DNA from: Actinoplanes xinjiangensis
GTDB lineage: Bacteria > Actinomycetota > Actinomycetes > Mycobacteriales > Micromonosporaceae
Length of the DNA: 64,000 nucleotides
Assembly: GCF_003148685.1 (NCBI RefSeq)
Contig: NZ_QGGR01000009.1
Span: forward strand, 248,001 to 312,000
Reading direction: 5' to 3'
Positions 51,409-60,997 of the stretch are shown here, piece after piece. The notes under the pieces are model-generated. The model did not search any database. It had not been told where the DNA came from and worked only from the letters and a program-made list of their open reading frames with translations. The position numbers and the translations under genes are program-made. Each line of letters starts with the position of its first letter. The first letter of the stretch is position 1.

Positions 51409-53031
51409 ATGGCCAAGATCATCGCATTTGACGAGGAGGCTCGTCGGGGCCTCGAGAGCGGCATGAACCAGCTCGCCGACGCCGTGAAGGTGACGCTCGG
51501 CCCGAAGGGTCGCAACGTCGTCCTCGAGAAGAAGTGGGGCGCTCCCACGATCACCAACGATGGTGTATCCATCGCCAAGGAGATCGAGCTCGAGGGCACC
51601 TTCGAGAAGATCGGCGCCGAGCTGGTCAAGGAGGTCGCCAAGAAGACGGACGACGTCGCCGGTGACGGTACGACGACCGCGACCGTCCTGGCCCAGGCCC
51701 TGGTCCGTGAGGGCCTGCGCAACGTGGCCGCCGGTGCCAACCCGCTCGGCCTGAAGCGGGGCATCGAGGCTGCCGTCGCCAGCGTCTCCGAGGCGCTCTC
51801 GCAGCTCGCCAAGGACGTGGAGACCAAGGAGCAGATCGCCTCCACCGCCTCCATCTCGGCCGGTGACTCCACGGTCGGCGAGATCATCGCCGAGGCCATG
51901 GACAAGGTCGGCAAGGAAGGCGTCATCACCGTCGAGGAGAGCAACACCTTCGGGCTCGAGCTGGAGCTCACCGAGGGCATGCGCTTCGACAAGGGCTACA
52001 TCTCGGCGTACTTCATGACCGACGCCGAGCGCATGGAGGCCGTCTTCGACGACCCCTACATCCTCATCGCGAACAGCAAGATCTCCGCGGTGAAGGACCT
52101 GCTCCCGATCCTGGAGAAGGTCATGCAGGGCGGCAAGCCCCTCGTGATCATCGCCGAGGACGTCGAGGGCGAGGCCCTGGCCACCCTGGTCGTGAACAAG
52201 GTCCGTGGCACCTTCAAGTCGGTCGCCGTCAAGGCCCCCGGCTTCGGTGACCGCCGCAAGGCCATGCTGGAGGACATCGCCACCCTCACCGGTGGTGCCG
52301 TCATCAGCGAAGAGGTCGGCCTCAAGCTGGACGCCGCCGACCTGTCCCTGCTGGGCCAGGCCCGCAAGGTCGTCATCACCAAGGACGAGACCACCATCGT
52401 CGACGGTGCCGGCAACGCCGAGCAGATCCAGGGCCGGGTCAACCAGATCCGCGCCGAGATCGAGCGCTCGGACTCCGACTACGACCGTGAGAAGCTGCAG
52501 GAGCGTCTGGCCAAGCTGGCCGGCGGCGTTGCGGTGATCAAGGTCGGCGCGGCCACCGAGGTCGAGCTCAAGGAGCGCAAGCACCGCATCGAGGACGCCG
52601 TTCGTAACGCGAAGGCGGCCGTCGAGGAGGGCATCGTCCCCGGTGGTGGCGTCGCGCTGGTGCAGGCCGGCAAGACCGCGTTCGACAAGCTGGACCTGTC
52701 GGGCGACGAGGCCACCGGTGCCAACATCGTCAAGGTCGCGCTCGACGCCCCGCTGCGTCAGATCGCCGTGAACGCCGGCCTCGAGGGCGGCGTCGTGGTC
52801 GAGAAGGTGCGCAACCTGGAAGCGGGTTGGGGCCTCAACGCCGCGACCGGCGAGTACGTCGACCTGCTGGCCGCGGGCATCATCGACCCGGCCAAGGTCA
52901 CCCGTTCGGCGCTGCAGAACGCCGCGTCGATCGCCGCGCTGTTCCTCACCACCGAGGCCGTCGTGGCCGACAAGCCCGAGAAGAACCCGGCTCCGGCCGG
53001 CGCCCCGGGCGGCGGTGACATGGACTTCTGA
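51409..53031 (+). CDS. groL: 60-kDa chaperonin GroEL (orphan copy)
   Basis: 540 residues from ATG 51409 (GGGAGG about 12 bp upstream). Typical GroEL throughout: KVTLGPKGRNVVLEKKWGAP, TNDGVSIAKEIELE, DDVAGDGTTTATVLAQALV, the apical domain around GKEGVITVEESNTFGLELEL and VPGGGVALVQAG, ending in GGGDMDF as in many actinobacterial GroEL2-type proteins. It assembles to a ring that folds client proteins with GroES. No groES is adjacent, while a GroES-like gene sits 8 kb away. Expression is under two CIRCE sites. Confidence 0.97.
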   Translation: MAKIIAFDEEARRGLESGMNQLADAVKVTLGPKGRNVVLEKKWGAPTITNDGVSIAKEIELEGTFEKIGAELVKEVAKKTDDVAGDGTTTATVLAQALVREGLRNVAAGANPLGLKRGIEAAVASVSEALSQLAKDVETKEQIASTASISAGDSTVGEIIAEAMDKVGKEGVITVEESNTFGLELELTEGMRFDKGYISAYFMTDAERMEAVFDDPYILIANSKISAVKDLLPILEKVMQGGKPLVIIAEDVEGEALATLVVNKVRGTFKSVAVKAPGFGDRRKAMLEDIATLTGGAVISEEVGLKLDAADLSLLGQARKVVITKDETTIVDGAGNAEQIQGRVNQIRAEIERSDSDYDREKLQERLAKLAGGVAVIKVGAATEVELKERKHRIEDAVRNAKAAVEEGIVPGGGVALVQAGKTAFDKLDLSGDEATGANIVKVALDAPLRQIAVNAGLEGGVVVEKVRNLEAGWGLNAATGEYVDLLAAGIIDPAKVTRSALQNAASIAALFLTTEAVVADKPEKNPAPAGAPGGGDMDF

Positions 53032-53060
53032 GTCCATGAGTAGTACCAGGTGATACCTGA

Positions 53061-53096
53061 CGAACGGGCGGGTCGCGGAAGCGGCCCGCCCGTTCG
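53061..53096 (+). terminator. Strong hairpin behind groEL
   Basis: CGAACGGGCGGG (53061-53072) pairs with CCCGCCCGTTCG (53085-53096). The stem continues inward with a T-G pair and CGC/GCG around a GGAA loop, about 16 bp in all. It lies 30 bp after the groEL stop and before the convergent disrupted gene. No U-tract follows on the plus strand. Confidence 0.85.
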
Positions 53097-53109
53097 GCGT
53101 CTCCGTCGC

Positions 53110-54608
53110 TCATCGCCGGCGGTGCCGTCCAGGCCGGGCGTCGGTCAGCCATCGCAGAAACACCCCGGTGAGTACGACCAGAGCACCCACCCGTGCGATG
53201 GAGTCGCCGTCCGGGCCGCTCACCGGCAGGTCGGGCGGCTCCGGCCGGGCCGCGGTCACCTGAACCGTGATCGTTCCGGTCGCGGTGCCGCCCCGCCCGT
53301 CGGTGATCGTGTAGGTGAACCGGTCGACGCCGGCGTAACCGCGGTCGGGAACGTAGGTGACCGCACCGGCGCCCTCCCCGGCGGCGGCCACGATGCCCGG
53401 CCCTGGACGGGTGTGGACCCTCCCGTGCGCCGGCCGGCCGACGCTGACGAGGGTGAGGTCGTAGCCGTCCGGATCCGTGTCGTTGCCCGCCGGCCACAGC
53501 GTCACCTCCTCTCCCGCGGTCACCGCTGTCAGGTCACCCGTCACCAGGGGCGGCCGGTTCGGTGCCGGAGACGAGGGCCTCGGTGAATCAGACGTGGGCG
53601 GGGGACCGGCGGGCGACGGCGGCCCGGGTGACGGCAGGCCGGGTGACGGCGAAACGGGCGGAGACGAGACCGGGACGGTGACCGATGGGGACGTCGGCCC
53701 GGCAGGGGACGGCCGGTAGACGTGGACGGTCACCGAGGCGGTGTCGGTACGGCCCATGTCGTCGCCGACCGTATAGGTGAACGAGTCCGACGACACGCCC
53801 GGCCGGGAGACGTACGTGATGGTGCCGCCGGTGTCGATGATCGCCGTGCCGTTCCCGGACGTACGGACCTCGGTGACCGTGAGAGGCTGCCCGGTGTTCG
53901 GGTCGTGGTCGTTGGCGAGCACGTCCAGGATCGTGGCGGTGGCCTCCTGCGCGGCGAAGACGTCGTCCACGGCGACCGGCGGGGCGTTGCGGACCAGCAC
54001 GGTGAGGACGGCCGACGAGGTGGCCCGCGCCGGGTCCCCGATCGTGTAGCCGATCGCGTCGACGCCCTGGAACCCGGCCCTGCGGTCACGTCGGCGAAGC
54101 CCTGGAAGGCGCCGGTCGGGGAGATCGTCAGCAGATCGGTCGAGACGATCGGGGTCCAGGTGGGCGCGGACGGCGTACGGAAGAGGATCCTGCCCTTGTC
54201 CGCCGGGGTGGGTGCGGCGGCGCCGCTGCTGCCCGCGCGAGGGTCGGCGCCCCAGTAGAGACCGGCGAAGAGGACGCTGCTGCCGGACGGCGTGGCCACC
54301 GTCGCGGTGCTGTCGTTGAAGGTCGCCGGGTCCCCGTCGGTGTCGGTGTACACCATCGCGTAGCCGTTGTCGTTCAGCTCCTCGGTGGCTGCCGAACCGG
54401 TGCCGTTGCGGGCGTTCGCGCAGGTCCCGGCTCCGATCGGGCAGGTCAGGCTGGCGTTGCCACGGAGCATGATCGCGCCGTTCGCGTTCACGTCGAACCG
54501 CGCGGCGAACGGTGTGACGATCGCCGCCGCGGCCGGGCCCCGCGGCACCGCCGTGACCAGCACGGCCAGGACAAGGAGCAGGATGCCGAGCAGCCGTCCC
54601 CGCACCAC
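53110..54608 (-). pseudogene. Disrupted secreted protein with cadherin-like (Big_9) repeats
   Basis: Two frames form one broken gene. The 5' part (GTG 54608, or GTG 54605) has a signal peptide (LLGILLLVLAVLVTAVPRGP...) and an exported beta-rich domain (CPIGAGTCANARNGTGSAA, VLFAGLYWGADPRAG). It runs as far as FQGFADVTAGPGS near 54080, where the frame becomes nonsense. The 3' part, in another frame, continues with GVDAIGYTIGDPARATSSAV, two tandem-repeat-type domains (PPVAVDDVF, SDSFTYTVGDDMGRTDTASV, GVDRFTYTITDGRGGTATG), a Pro/Ser linker and a C-terminal membrane segment. The join lies near 54060-54090. Repeat domains are missing between, so a deletion or a collapsed assembly is as likely as a single-base frameshift. 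Confidence 0.75.
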
Positions 54609-54671
54609 CTCACGCTAGCCGCCGGGATTTCCCCCGCCGGGGTGAACGGCTGAAGCGCTAACGTGGGACGG

Positions 54672-56471
54672 GTGCGTGATCCCTCCGTCTCCCGTAACTC
54701 GGCCGGCCGGCTCTCTCCGATCCGTCGCACCGCCGACCTGCGGCGGTTACGTGACGAGCAGTTCGACGTCCTGGTGATCGGTGGTGGCGTCACCGGTGCC
54801 GGCGCGGCCGTCGACGCCGCGTCCCGGGGCCTCAAGGTGGCCCTGGTCGAGGCCCGTGACTTCGCCGCCGGCACGTCCAGCCGGTCCAGCAAGCTGATCC
54901 ACGGCGGTCTGCGCTACCTGGAGCAGCTCGAGCTGCATCTGGTGCACGAGGCGCTGACCGAGCGCGGCCTGCTGGCCACCCGCCTCGCGCCGCACCTGGT
55001 GCGCCCGGTGCCGATCCTGGTGCCCCTGCCCAGTGCCGGCCTGCCGAAACGGGCCTGGCAGCGTGGCTACTACGGGCTCGGGGTGGCCGCCTACGACGTG
55101 TTCGCCGGGGTCTTCGGCTCCGGCCGGGGCATGCCGCTGCACCGCCACCTGACCCGGGACGGCGCCCGGCACCTCTTCCCGAGCCTGCGCGCCGACCGGA
55201 TCGCCGGCGCGATCCGCTACTTCGACGGCCAGGTCGACGACGCCCGCCTCGTGGTCAACCTGGCCCGGACCGCGGCCAGCCTCGGTGCGGCCGTCGCCAC
55301 CAGCGCCCGCGTGGTCGGTTTTCTCCGCGAGGCCCGCCAGGTGGTCGGCGTCCGGGTGCGCGACCTGGAGGCGCCCGATCAGGAGCCTTTCGAGGTACGG
55401 GCACGCACCGTCGTCGCCGCGACCGGTGTGTGGAGCGACGACATGTCGCAGATGCTCACCGACGTCGGGGTGCGCCCCGGCTTCCGGGTCCGCGCCTCCA
55501 AGGGGGTGCACCTCGTGGTGCCCCGCTCGGCGATCACCGGCGAGGCCGGCCTGATCCTGCGGACGGCGACCTCGGTGCTCTTCGTCATCCCGTGGGGCGG
55601 CCACTGGATCATCGGCACCACCGACACCGACTGGCAGCTCGACCGCGCCCACCCGGCGGCCTCCGCCCGGGACATCCGCTACCTGCTGGACCAGGTCAAC
55701 GCGGTGCTGGACCGGCCGCTCACCACCGACGACATCGAGGGCGTCTACGCCGGGCTGCGCCCGCTGCTCTCCGGTGAGGCCGACTCCACCTCCAAGCTGT
55801 CCCGTGAGCACGCGGTGGTCGAGCCGATGCTCGGGCTCATGCTGGTGGCGGGCGGTAAGTACACGACGTACCGGGTGATGGCGGCCGACGTCATCGATCG
55901 TGCGGTCCGCCGCCTGGGTGGTCCGGCCCGGCCGTCGCGTACCGACCAGCTGCCCCTCCTGGGCGCGGACGGCTTCGCCGCCGCCTGGCGCGACCGGCAG
56001 GACATCGCCCGGCGGCACGGCGTCACGGCGGGCGTCGTCGAGCATCTCCTGGAGCGGTACGGGACGCTGACCGTCCACCTGCTGGCGATGGTGGCCGCCC
56101 AGCCCGAACTGGCCGTCCCGCTCGCCGGTGCCCCGGAGTACCTGTCGGCCGAGGTGGCGTACGCGGCGCTCGCCGAGGGGGCCCTGCACCTGGACGACGT
56201 GCTCACCCGGCGTACCCGGATCTCGATCGAGACCGCACACCGCGGCGCCGAGTCGGCCGTGCACGCCGCCGAGATCATGGGTGAGGCCCTCGGGTGGGAC
56301 GCGACCGTCCGGCAGAAGGAGGTCGAGCACTACCTGGCCCGGGTCACCGCCGAACGGCAGTCCCAGACCATGCCGGACGACGCGACCGCCGACGCCGCCC
56401 GGATCGGCGTGCCGGACGTGCGCGGGCTGGCCGCCGACCGGAGGATGCCGTTGCTCGAGATCGAGCTTTGA
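54672..56471 (+). CDS. glpD: Glycerol-3-phosphate dehydrogenase (GlpD type)
   Basis: 599 residues from GTG 54672 (GTG 54663 is three codons longer). FAD-dependent membrane-associated enzyme turning sn-glycerol-3-phosphate into dihydroxyacetone phosphate and feeding electrons to quinone. FAD-binding VLVIGGGVTGAGAAVDAASR (about 34-53), AGTSSRSSKLIHGGLRYLEQ, YFDGQVDDARLVVNLA, GVHLVVPRSAI and the C-terminal cap (EVAYAALAEGALHLDDVLTR, RTRISIETAHRG) are all typical. It overlaps the DUF4031 gene by 4 bp. No glpF/glpK here. Confidence 0.93.
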   Translation: MRDPSVSRNSAGRLSPIRRTADLRRLRDEQFDVLVIGGGVTGAGAAVDAASRGLKVALVEARDFAAGTSSRSSKLIHGGLRYLEQLELHLVHEALTERGLLATRLAPHLVRPVPILVPLPSAGLPKRAWQRGYYGLGVAAYDVFAGVFGSGRGMPLHRHLTRDGARHLFPSLRADRIAGAIRYFDGQVDDARLVVNLARTAASLGAAVATSARVVGFLREARQVVGVRVRDLEAPDQEPFEVRARTVVAATGVWSDDMSQMLTDVGVRPGFRVRASKGVHLVVPRSAITGEAGLILRTATSVLFVIPWGGHWIIGTTDTDWQLDRAHPAASARDIRYLLDQVNAVLDRPLTTDDIEGVYAGLRPLLSGEADSTSKLSREHAVVEPMLGLMLVAGGKYTTYRVMAADVIDRAVRRLGGPARPSRTDQLPLLGADGFAAAWRDRQDIARRHGVTAGVVEHLLERYGTLTVHLLAMVAAQPELAVPLAGAPEYLSAEVAYAALAEGALHLDDVLTRRTRISIETAHRGAESAVHAAEIMGEALGWDATVRQKEVEHYLARVTAERQSQTMPDDATADAARIGVPDVRGLAADRRMPLLEIEL

Positions 56472-56752
56472 TCCTCGTCGACGAGCCTCGCTGGCCGGGG
56501 CGCGGCCACCTGTGGTCGCACCTGGTCAGCGACGTCTCCTACGCCGAGTTGCACGCCTTCGCGGAGATGCTGGGCGTGCCCCGGCGAGGGTTCGATCGCG
56601 ACCACTACGACATCCCGGAGACCCGGTTCCGCAGCGCGTTGTGGCTCGGTGCCACCCTGCTGCGGTCCCGGGACCTGACCGCCCGCCTCCGGGCCTCCGG
56701 CCTGCGCCGCCCCAAGCATCTGGTCAGGCCAGCTCCGCCAGCTCGGCCTTGA
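56468..56752 (+). CDS. DUF4031 protein
   Basis: 94 residues from TTG 56468, whose TTGA overlaps the glpD stop by 4 bp. ILVDEPRWPGRGHLWSHLVS then DVSYAELHAFAEMLGVPRRG, FDRDHYDIPE is the small DUF4031 family, always of about this length and of unknown function. The long upstream frame to 56294 lies inside glpD. The last 29 bp overlap the convergent HD-domain gene. Confidence 0.88.
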   Translation: MILVDEPRWPGRGHLWSHLVSDVSYAELHAFAEMLGVPRRGFDRDHYDIPETRFRSALWLGATLLRSRDLTARLRASGLRRPKHLVRPAPPARP

Positions 56753-57362
56753 GGTTGGCGCGGGCGCGTTCCTCCCACTCCTCGTGGATCGGCGCCAGCC
56801 GGTAGATCGACGGCAGGTTCAGCAGCTCGGTGAGGACCCGGGAGCGGCCACCGCGGAACGCGTCGTCGGGAACGTGCGCGTACTCGCGGCGGATCGCCTC
56901 GGCGTAGCGGGCGTAACGCTCCGGGTCGGCGGCCAGGATCGACAGGTCCGCGTCGCAGAGCAGCTCGCCGTCCGGGTCGTCGTCCCCGGTCGCGTGCCCG
57001 GCGGTCAGGCTCACCAGGCGGGCCACCTCGGCGGACACCTCGTCCGGGGCGCCCAGGCTCTGCAACAGACCGGCCGCGAACTCGGCACTGTCCCGCTCGT
57101 TCGCGTCACCCAGGGCACGCGGGTCGTAGACGGCGTCGTGCAGCCAGGCGGCCAGGCGTACCCGATCGGGGTGGGGGGTGAGGTGAGCGAAGCGATCGAT
57201 CACCTCGAGCACCGACGCGAGGTGGGTCACATCGTGGTAGTGGCGCTGCGGCTCGGACCAGCGGCCCAGCAGGTACTGCGCGGCGGCGTCCAGGTCCGCG
57301 TCGGCCGCGGTGGCACCGGCGCCGCGGGCGGCCGTGCGGAAAGCTTCGGGCAGAGATGTCAC
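56724..57362 (-). CDS. HD-domain metal-dependent phosphohydrolase-like protein
   Basis: 212 residues from GTG 57362. HD-superfamily residues can be followed: RHYHDVTHLASVLEVI (His), LAAWLHDAVYDPRA (His-Asp pair), LTAGHATGDDDPDG and LCDADLSILAADPERYARYA (late Asp). Such proteins bind two metals and cleave phosphate esters or nucleotides. The substrate is unknown. It is divergent from the FUSC gene across 29 bp. Confidence 0.85.
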   Translation of the reverse strand: MTSLPEAFRTAARGAGATAADADLDAAAQYLLGRWSEPQRHYHDVTHLASVLEVIDRFAHLTPHPDRVRLAAWLHDAVYDPRALGDANERDSAEFAAGLLQSLGAPDEVSAEVARLVSLTAGHATGDDDPDGELLCDADLSILAADPERYARYAEAIRREYAHVPDDAFRGGRSRVLTELLNLPSIYRLAPIHEEWEERARANLKAELAELA

Positions 57363-57391
57363 CTCCGCATCCTGGCACGTAGATTCAGGTC

Positions 57392-58528
57392 ATGATCGGT
57401 CGGAACCGGGTGACCGCCGCGCTGTCCCGGGGCCGGGCCGGACTGATGCTCGCCGTGCAGGCCGGTCTCGCCGCCGGTCTGGCCTGGTTCCTGGCGCACG
57501 ACCTGTTCGGCCGCGAGATGCCGTTCTTCGCGCCGATCGCCGCGGTGATCGCCCTCGGCTCCTCGGTGGGGCAGCGGCTCAGGCGCACCACCGAGCTGGT
57601 CATCGGGGTCGCCGCCGGGATCGGCCTCGGCGACGTGATCATCCTGCTGATCGGCGCCGGCCCCCTCCAGATCGGCCTGATCGTGCTGCTCGCGGTACTG
57701 CTGGCCACCGTGGCCGGCGGTGGGGCGGCACTGATCGTGCAGTCCGCCTCCTCGGCCGTGCTGGTCGCCACCCTGACCTCGGCCACCGGTCAGCCCTGGA
57801 CCCGCTTCCTGGACGCGCTGGTGGGCGGCGGGATCGCCCTCGTCGTGATGACCGTGCTGCTGCCGCTGAACCCGCTCACCGTGGTCCGCCGGGCGGCCGA
57901 CCCGGCACTGCGGGCCTTCACCGGCGGGCTGTACGACGCGGCAGCCGGACTGGCCGACGCGGACGCCGAGGTGGTGCGGGCCGCAGTGGAACGGCTGCGG
58001 GCCGCCGAGGGGACGTTCGCGGCGTTCAGCGCGGCGATCGAGGCCGCCCGGGAGAACGTGGCGTTCGCGCCGGCCCGGTGGCGGGCCCGGGGCGCCCTCG
58101 CCCAGTACGTGGAGGGTGCCGCCCAGCTCACCTACGCGCTGCGTAACGTCCGGGTGCTGCTGCGGCGGGCACAGACGGCGATCGAGGACCGGGAACCGAT
58201 CCCCGACGTCCTGCCGGTCTCGGTCCGGCACCTCGGCGACGCGATCGAGCTGCTGCGCCAGGAGTGGGATCGCGGCGACGAGCCGGTCACCGCGCGGGAA
58301 CAGGCGCTGCGGGCGGTCGCCGAGTCGGGGCGCGCCTACCAGGCCGGGGTCGGCTACTCCGGTGGGGTGGTGGTGGCGCAGACCCGCACCACGGTGGCCG
58401 ACCTGCTGCGCGCGACCGGGATCGAATACGCCGAGGCGACCCGGCAGGTACGCGACGCCATCGGCTGGCGGGGGCGGCCGCACGGGGCCCGCCGGAAGCC
58501 GGGCCGGTCCGGATCGATGCCGTCGTGA
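57392..58528 (+). CDS. FUSC-family (aromatic acid exporter-like) membrane protein
   Basis: 378 residues from ATG 57392. The N-terminal half has about six membrane helices (VQAGLAAGLAWFLAHDLFG, FFAPIAAVIALGSSVGQRLR, IGLIVLLAVLLATVAGGG, ALVGGGIALVVMTVLLPLN). The soluble C-terminal helical half contains ALRAFTGGLYDAAAGLADAD and VEGAAQLTYALRNVRVLLRR. This arrangement is the FUSC/ArAE family, members of which export aromatic acids or polymer precursors. The substrate here is not known. Confidence 0.88.
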   Translation: MIGRNRVTAALSRGRAGLMLAVQAGLAAGLAWFLAHDLFGREMPFFAPIAAVIALGSSVGQRLRRTTELVIGVAAGIGLGDVIILLIGAGPLQIGLIVLLAVLLATVAGGGAALIVQSASSAVLVATLTSATGQPWTRFLDALVGGGIALVVMTVLLPLNPLTVVRRAADPALRAFTGGLYDAAAGLADADAEVVRAAVERLRAAEGTFAAFSAAIEAARENVAFAPARWRARGALAQYVEGAAQLTYALRNVRVLLRRAQTAIEDREPIPDVLPVSVRHLGDAIELLRQEWDRGDEPVTAREQALRAVAESGRAYQAGVGYSGGVVVAQTRTTVADLLRATGIEYAEATRQVRDAIGWRGRPHGARRKPGRSGSMPS

Positions 58529-58585
58529 TCGGTTTCGCGCTCCTCGGGCCGGTCCGGCACGGATACGGTGACTACGCTGGCGGGC

Positions 58586-60460
58586 ATGGCCGATGTCTCG
58601 CCGAGCGGAACGCCCGATCCCGCCGACCGCCCGCAGTCCGTCCCTCCGGCTGCGCCCGGGTCCCCGGCCGCCCCCGAGCCTCCGGCCGCCGACACTCCGG
58701 CCGAAACCCGGTTCCCGGCCGCGCCCGAACCTCCGGCCTCGCTGGCCTTCGAGCCGCCGGTCTTCGGCCAGCCGCTGATCCGGCCCTCGTCACCGGCCCA
58801 GCCGTCGTACCCGCCGCCTTTCTACCCGCCGGCTCAGTCTTCCTACCCGCCGCCGGGTCAGACGCAGTTCGCGCCGCCGCCCGCGTCGGCACCCCCCGCG
58901 TCTGCGCCGCCTGCTTCAGCGCCGCCGTCGTCGGCGCCGCCCGCGTCAGCGCCGCCCGGAATGCCGGCGCAGTTTTCGTCGCCCCCCGTCGCGCATTTCC
59001 GGCTGCCCGAGCAGGCACAGCTCACGCCGGTTCAGCTGTCACCCGGCCCGGAGCCGGTCCCGCCGTACCCCGGAGCTGACCACGCGGCGAAGGCCGCCGT
59101 CCCGGGCCGCCCCACCGGATGGCGCCGCTGGCTGCCGATGACCGTGGCGATGGTGGTGATCGCGCTGGTGGCCATCGGCATGCTCACCTACCTCGGCTAC
59201 CGGATCGGCATCACCGGCCTGGCAATCGGCCTGACCGCGGCCATCCTGCCGGTGCCGCTGCTCGCCAGCGCCTTCGTCTGGCTGGACCGCTACGAGCCGG
59301 AGCCGACGAAGTATCTGGTCTTCTGCTTCGCCTGGGGTGCCGCGATCGCGACCGCCGTGGCCCTGGTGGTCAACACCGGGTCGGCCTGGCTGTTCGACCG
59401 GGCCGGCCTGCCGGACGCCCTGGTCGCGGTGCTGGTGGCGCCCTTCATCGAGGAGTCGATGAAGGTGCTCGGCCCTCTCCTGCTCTTCCTGTGGCGGCGC
59501 ACCGCGTGGTCCGGCATGACCGACGGCATCGTCTACTGCGGTCTCTCCGCGCTCGGGTTCGCCATGGTGGAGAACGTGCTCTACCTGGGCGGGCACGGCT
59601 ACGCGGCGGGCGAGTCGGAGTACGGCCCGGCGACCGGCCTGCAGAACGTCTTCCTGATCTTCATCGTGCGGATCCTCTTCACCGGCTTCGCGCACCCGCT
59701 CTTCACCTCGATGGCCGGGATCGGCCTGGGTATCGCGGCGCGCTCCGGCAACCGGACGGTCCGATGGCTCGCCCCGGTCGCCGGCCTGCTCCTGGCGATG
59801 ATGCTGCACGGCATCTTCAACCTGCTGCCCACACTGGCCGGGGCCACCGGCGAAACCATGATCATGCTGTACGGGTACCTCGGCTTCATGGTCCCGTTCT
59901 TCTTCGCCGTGGTGGGCCTGGCCATCGCGCTGCGCAGCTGGGAGGGCCGGCTCGCCGAGCGGGTGCTGTACCGGTATGTGGAGGCCGGCTGGTTCGCACC
60001 CGCCGAGGTGGCCGCGCTCGGCACGCTGGGCCGCCGGCACGCCGCCCGCGAGTGGGCGCGCCGGGTGGCCGGTCCGGTCGGGCACCGGGCGATGCGTGCC
60101 TTCCAGTTCGCCGCGACCCGGCTCGCCCTGATCCGCGACGGCATGGAGCGTGGCCTGCCGCGGACACCGGTGGACATGCAGCGGGCACTCGGCGAGGAGC
60201 GGGAGCTGCTGGTGGCGATCACCGAGTACCGGTCCGCGTTCGCCGGCCGCGACCCACAGACGCCGCCGTCGTGGTGGGACGGGCAGCACTACCGGATCAC
60301 CTTCCCGGACGGCGTGGTGCGTACCGTCGCGCCGCCGCCGGAGCCGGTGATGCCGGTGCCGATCGTCCTGCCGCCTCCTCCGCCGCCGCTCTACGGCGGG
60401 CCTTACGGGGGCCCGTATGGCGGCCCGCCGCCGTTCGCACCCCCGCCCCGGCAGTGGTGA
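58586..60460 (+). CDS. PrsW-family intramembrane metalloprotease
   Basis: 624 residues from ATG 58586. The first 180 residues are a Pro/Ala/Ser-rich cytoplasmic region, with PPASAPPASAPPSSAPPA-type units. A PrsW core of about eight membrane segments follows. Its catalytic motifs are PFIEESMKVLGPL (EExxK, about 288), FAMVENVLYLGG, FTGFAHPLFTSMAG and MMLHGIFNLLP (His ligands). The C-terminal part is soluble and ends in a YGGPYGGPP repeat. PrsW cleaves anti-sigma factors to start envelope stress responses; the substrate here is unknown. GTG 58568 would add six residues. Confidence 0.9.
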   Translation: MADVSPSGTPDPADRPQSVPPAAPGSPAAPEPPAADTPAETRFPAAPEPPASLAFEPPVFGQPLIRPSSPAQPSYPPPFYPPAQSSYPPPGQTQFAPPPASAPPASAPPASAPPSSAPPASAPPGMPAQFSSPPVAHFRLPEQAQLTPVQLSPGPEPVPPYPGADHAAKAAVPGRPTGWRRWLPMTVAMVVIALVAIGMLTYLGYRIGITGLAIGLTAAILPVPLLASAFVWLDRYEPEPTKYLVFCFAWGAAIATAVALVVNTGSAWLFDRAGLPDALVAVLVAPFIEESMKVLGPLLLFLWRRTAWSGMTDGIVYCGLSALGFAMVENVLYLGGHGYAAGESEYGPATGLQNVFLIFIVRILFTGFAHPLFTSMAGIGLGIAARSGNRTVRWLAPVAGLLLAMMLHGIFNLLPTLAGATGETMIMLYGYLGFMVPFFFAVVGLAIALRSWEGRLAERVLYRYVEAGWFAPAEVAALGTLGRRHAAREWARRVAGPVGHRAMRAFQFAATRLALIRDGMERGLPRTPVDMQRALGEERELLVAITEYRSAFAGRDPQTPPSWWDGQHYRITFPDGVVRTVAPPPEPVMPVPIVLPPPPPPLYGGPYGGPYGGPPPFAPPPRQW

Positions 60461-60534
60461 GCAGACCGGCTGCCGCGGCGCTGGTCATCGAGCCCGCTGT
60501 CGCGGCAGTGGTGAGCAGACCGGCTGCCGCGGCG
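60449..60534. repeat. 32-bp perfect direct repeat spanning the prsW-like stop codon
   Basis: The sequence CGGCAGTGGTGAGCAGACCG plus twelve further bases occurs identically at 60449-60480 and 60503-60534. The first copy contains the end of the protease gene. The 54-bp offset implies a tandem duplication of the gene end, recent enough to have stayed identical. Confidence 0.9.
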
Positions 60535-60548
60535 GTGGCCGGGCGGTG

Positions 60549-60887
60549 TCAGAGGTAGAGGCCGGTGCCGTCCGACTCGACCCGGTCGGCCGCGACCGCG
60601 TGCACGTCGCGTTCGCGCAGCAGGACGTACTCCTTGCCGTGCAGCTCCACCTCGGAACGGTCGTCCGGATCGAAGAGGACGCGGTCGCCGACCACGATCG
60701 ACCGGACGCTGGGCCCGACGCCGACCGCGGTGGCCCAGGACAGACGGCGGCCCATCGAGGCGGTGGCCGGGATCACGATGCCGGCGGTCGACCGCCGTTC
60801 GCCCTCGCCGCCGTCCTGACGGACGAGGACGCGGTCGTGCAGCATCCGGATCGGCAATCCGGTCTCGGTACGGGTGTCGGCACTCAC
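60549..60887 (-). CDS. GroES-like co-chaperonin
   Basis: 112 residues from GTG 60887. The cpn10 beta-barrel is recognisable from the start MLHDRVLVRQDGGEGERRST, AGIVIPATASMG (mobile-loop position), AVGVGPSVRSIVVGDRVLFD and EVELHGKEYVLLRERDVHAV. It differs from ordinary GroES in its Arg-rich mobile loop and in lacking an adjacent groEL. Whether it caps the orphan GroEL encoded at 51.4 kb is an open question. It is divergent from the AI-2E gene. Confidence 0.87.
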   Translation of the reverse strand: MSADTRTETGLPIRMLHDRVLVRQDGGEGERRSTAGIVIPATASMGRRLSWATAVGVGPSVRSIVVGDRVLFDPDDRSEVELHGKEYVLLRERDVHAVAADRVESDGTGLYL

Positions 60888-60997
60888 GTTGCAGACGGTA
60901 CGCCGCCGCCTGTCATCGCCGTCGCCGGGTAAGGCGCCGCGGGCGTCCGGGTACTAGCGTGACCATTGCGCATTCGAGGTCGAGGGGGGTACGCGGT

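Noticed and set aside
51178..53037. A 619-codon open frame antisense to groEL
   Set aside because: Composition is that of the complement of a highly biased gene. Long antisense frames are a routine product of G/C third positions.
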